Below are positions 22,443 to 24,185 of a DNA stretch of 24,185 nt, piece after piece. The position numbers were made by a program, and so were the translations under genes. This DNA comes from Ruminococcaceae bacterium UBA5397 (lineage in GTDB: Bacteria; Bacillota; Clostridia; Oscillospirales; Acutalibacteraceae), in NCBI GenBank assembly GCA_002411615.1, contig DHOF01000055.1, forward strand, positions 423-24,607, read 5' to 3'. Under the pieces are notes generated by a model. That model did no database searches, was not told the origin of the DNA, and worked only from the letters and a program-made list of their open reading frames with translations. Each line of letters opens with the position of its first letter. Positions within the stretch are counted from its first letter, which is position 1.

Positions 22443-23756
22443 TCACATGATTATAGAGACAATCAGATTATAGACTGCACTGATACCAACGCTGATTGGG
22501 ACAGCCACGAACAGCAGACGGTTGAAAAGAGCGTTGCGCTCTTCTTCGTTGCCGCAGGAGCCAAGAATCAGGCTGCCGCCGGAGGAGAATGGGCTAATAG
22601 CCGAGCTCTGCGCACCGAGAACTGTGCAGGTGAAAAGAACTGCAGGGTTCAGACTGGTAGCGGCTGCCAGCGCGGGAATAAGTGGGAACAAAGCCGGGCA
22701 GACAACACCAGTAGTAGAACTGAAGAAGCTCATAATTGCCGCGACGATGGACAATGCCATAGGAATGAGCCATGTAGGAACATTGCTGCCGATCCAGTTG
22801 GAGAGCATGGTAATGGTACCAGCTTTCACTGCGACGGCAATCAGCATGCCGGCACCGGCAATCATAAGAATCGTATTCCATGGAATCTTTGCAATGATTT
22901 CTTTCTGAGGAGCAAGTTTCATCAGAAGAGCGATGACCGCAAAGACGATTGCAACAAGGCCGACATCTATTTGGCCTGCGATGACAGAGAAGACCTTGAC
23001 GCCGGGGACGAGAAGCTTGAGAATGGGGAAGATCAGGACGACTGCCATCATGATAAGAATGAGGGTCAAAGTCTGACGCTGAACCTTATTGTAGGCTTCA
23101 GGTTTTTCGAAGGTAATGCCTTTGCCGATGTTGCGGTTGGACTTGAAGGCAAAACGGAAAAAGGTGATGATGATAAGACTAGAGATGATCGCGAGACCGA
23201 ACATGGTCAGAGTGGCAGTAAAATCATCGATAGGGGTAAGATCAGGGGCACCTTGATAAGCAGTGCCCATTAGGCCTCGGAACACAACGCCCAGGGCGGC
23301 GGTCGGAAAATCGCCGCCGGCAAGAGCGCCGCAGTTGATTGCGATGGCACCGGTAAGCTTGTCCATGTTTGCTTCTTCACAGATTACAAGAGTGATAGGA
23401 GCGAGGAAGGCAAGAACGGTAAAGTAGGCAGCGCCCATGACGGAAAGGATAACTGCAACAGCGAACAGTGCATAGGGCAGAATGCCTGGAAACTTGCGGC
23501 ATGCATAAAGTAGGCTGCGGGAAATCTTTTCGAGAGTGCCGTTGGCAGCAGCTACGTTGTAGAAGAGGGAAACTGCCAAAATGACGAACATTGTGCTGGT
23601 GGGCCAGAAGGCAATTAGCTCCTTTGGTTTGAGACCCATCCAGAAGCAGCCGATGAGGTATGCAAAGACAAAGCAGAAGAAGCCGGTGTTGATGTTGGTC
23701 TTATAGCCAAGGTATACAGCCAAAGCAATGGCTAAGACGATTACTAAGCTCAGCAT
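22443..23756 (-). CDS. MatC-type dicarboxylate carrier, 437 aa
   Basis: Around twelve hydrophobic spans and the start MLSLVIVLAIALAVYLGYKT ... NINTGFFCFVFAYLIGCFWM match the N-terminal region of the malonate/dicarboxylate carrier MatC family (PF07158) in the IT superfamily. Two helix-break segments are visible: AINCGALAGGDFPTAALGVV near 145-165 and FFSSTTGVVCPALFPLIPAL with GAQSSAISPFSSGG in the second half. GGAGG is nine bases before the ATG. It follows the DUF6282 gene by 16 bases and precedes the hydratase by 68. It probably imports the acid that the hydratase acts on, as YbhI is thought to for YbhJ. Confidence 0.85.
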   Translation of the reverse strand: MLSLVIVLAIALAVYLGYKTNINTGFFCFVFAYLIGCFWMGLKPKELIAFWPTSTMFVILAVSLFYNVAAANGTLEKISRSLLYACRKFPGILPYALFAVAVILSVMGAAYFTVLAFLAPITLVICEEANMDKLTGAIAINCGALAGGDFPTAALGVVFRGLMGTAYQGAPDLTPIDDFTATLTMFGLAIISSLIIITFFRFAFKSNRNIGKGITFEKPEAYNKVQRQTLTLILIMMAVVLIFPILKLLVPGVKVFSVIAGQIDVGLVAIVFAVIALLMKLAPQKEIIAKIPWNTILMIAGAGMLIAVAVKAGTITMLSNWIGSNVPTWLIPMALSIVAAIMSFFSSTTGVVCPALFPLIPALAAATSLNPAVLFTCTVLGAQSSAISPFSSGGSLILGSCGNEEERNALFNRLLFVAVPISVGISAVYNLIVSIIM

Positions 23757-23772
23757 TTTTGATTCCTCCAGA

Positions 23773-24123
23773 TTATTTTTCTATCCCCAGCAGATTACAG
23801 GGGATATCGTGAGTCATATAACGGACTTGTTCTTCGGGAATGCCGTGGTCATAAAGGTACTGCATGTATTTGTGCATTGCAATTTCCCAGTGAGGGTTTT
23901 CGGTCTGACCACCGTCAGTGTCTACCATTACGTTTTTGTAGCCGACGGTTTTGATAAGCTCAAAGTTGTCGGGCAGGTTGCTGCGATATTTTCCGCCGCC
24001 CATGTTTTGTGCATAGCAGCGCTCAAGAATTACATGATAATCCTTGACAAGGCGAACTTGGTCTTCAACGCTCATGCCGACAACCCACCATTCTGGATGG
24101 GTGATAACGATCTTTTTAACGCC
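23773..24123 (-). CDS. DUF6282-type metal-dependent hydrolase, C-terminal part
   Basis: The 116 reliable residues start GVKKIVITHPEWWVVGMSVE and contain VMVDTDGGQTENPHWEIAMH, resembling the C-terminal half of DUF6282 proteins, which have an amidohydrolase-like barrel with the ITHPE metal motif. The N-terminal half is missing. The frame stays open to an ATG at 24150, but bases right of 24123 repeat the gene's own sequence in reverse (palindrome), so that start is not real. The gene is first of the three seen in the operon with the MatC-type carrier and the YbhJ-like hydratase. A role as hydrolase or lactonase for the same substrate is inference. Confidence 0.7.
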   Translation of the reverse strand, partial: GVKKIVITHPEWWVVGMSVEDQVRLVKDYHVILERCYAQNMGGGKYRSNLPDNFELIKTVGYKNVMVDTDGGQTENPHWEIAMHKYMQYLYDHGIPEEQVRYMTHDIPCNLLGIEK

Positions 24124-24176
24124 GGCGTCAAAAAGATCGTTATCACCCATCCAGAATGGTGGGTTGTCGGCATGAG
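24071..24176. repeat. 106-base near-perfect palindrome at the window end (fold-back)
   Basis: Bases 24071-24123 and 24124-24176 are reverse complements over 53 bases with a single mismatch (24118/24129). The flanks beyond continue the match loosely (6 of the next 9). Both strands therefore encode the same peptide, GVKKIVITHPEWWVVGM. A palindrome centred inside a conserved coding region, nine bases from the window end, is typical of a chimeric fold-back at a contig end. Confidence 0.9.
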
Positions 24177-24185
24177 AGTTTAAGT

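Noticed and set aside
23728..24183. 151-codon + strand frame ending GVKKIVITHPEWWVVGMRV
   Set aside because: Its family-like end comes only from the mirrored arm of the palindrome; the rest is antisense to the DUF6282 gene.
24071..24185. Hairpin telomere of a linear replicon, or an inverted-repeat mobile element
   Set aside because: The palindrome is centred in a conserved reading frame and the chromosomal gene content gives no sign of a linear element; a fold-back artefact is simpler.

Overview
The window looks like a low-to-mid GC Gram-positive anaerobe, most likely a clostridial Firmicute of the Ruminococcaceae/Oscillospiraceae kind. The basis is strong GGAGG-type ribosome sites, several TTG and GTG starts, a Bce-type peptide-antibiotic module, a two-iron superoxide reductase, and clostridial-style prophage genes. 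This assignment is inference; there is no rRNA here to anchor it.

Bases 1-5967 are the right end of an integrated prophage. A leftward (minus) early operon of very compact genes (two small excisionase-like HTH proteins, several tiny membrane proteins, a zinc-ribbon/Lar-like protein, an HNH-type protein cut by the window edge) faces a rightward lysogeny module (XRE repressor, ImmA/IrrE protease, zinc-ribbon/TPR protein, tyrosine integrase). Between them lies a switch region with repeated operator-like motifs. The integrase is followed by the 3' half of a tRNA gene (the attachment site) and then what looks like the original tRNA terminator. Several of the small genes lie outside obvious long ORFs and were found by reading for ribosome sites and 4-base overlaps.

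Bases 5968-11670 are chromosomal. A fluoride riboswitch with a complete terminator platform precedes crcB. A BceAB-type ABC transporter is followed by its BceRS-type two-component system in one operon (order A-B-R-S), with a BceR-like palindrome upstream. A consensus promoter followed within about 16 bases by a strong hairpin terminator closes the region.

Bases 11687-16165 hold a divergent pair: a regulator of unusual build (PrpR-like sensor, degenerate GGDEF-like segment, winged HTH) and a two-gene operon for an AbgB-like M20 amidohydrolase and an SLC13-type carrier. The intergenic region carries an inverted repeat by the regulator start and a repeated 14-mer, one copy of which overlaps the operon's putative -10 box.

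Bases 16369-19930 carry desulfoferrodoxin (superoxide reductase), a macrodomain deacetylase, and a convergent P-type cation ATPase. Bases 20037-24123 hold a leftward operon: a DUF6282-type metal-dependent hydrolase fragment, a MatC-type dicarboxylate carrier and a YbhJ-like aconitase-family hydratase, ending in a perfect hairpin. This looks like an uncharacterised organic-acid uptake and catabolism unit.

The last 115 bases contain a 106-base near-perfect palindrome inside the coding sequence of the hydrolase. It is most likely a fold-back artefact at a contig end, so sequence right of about 24123 should not be trusted.
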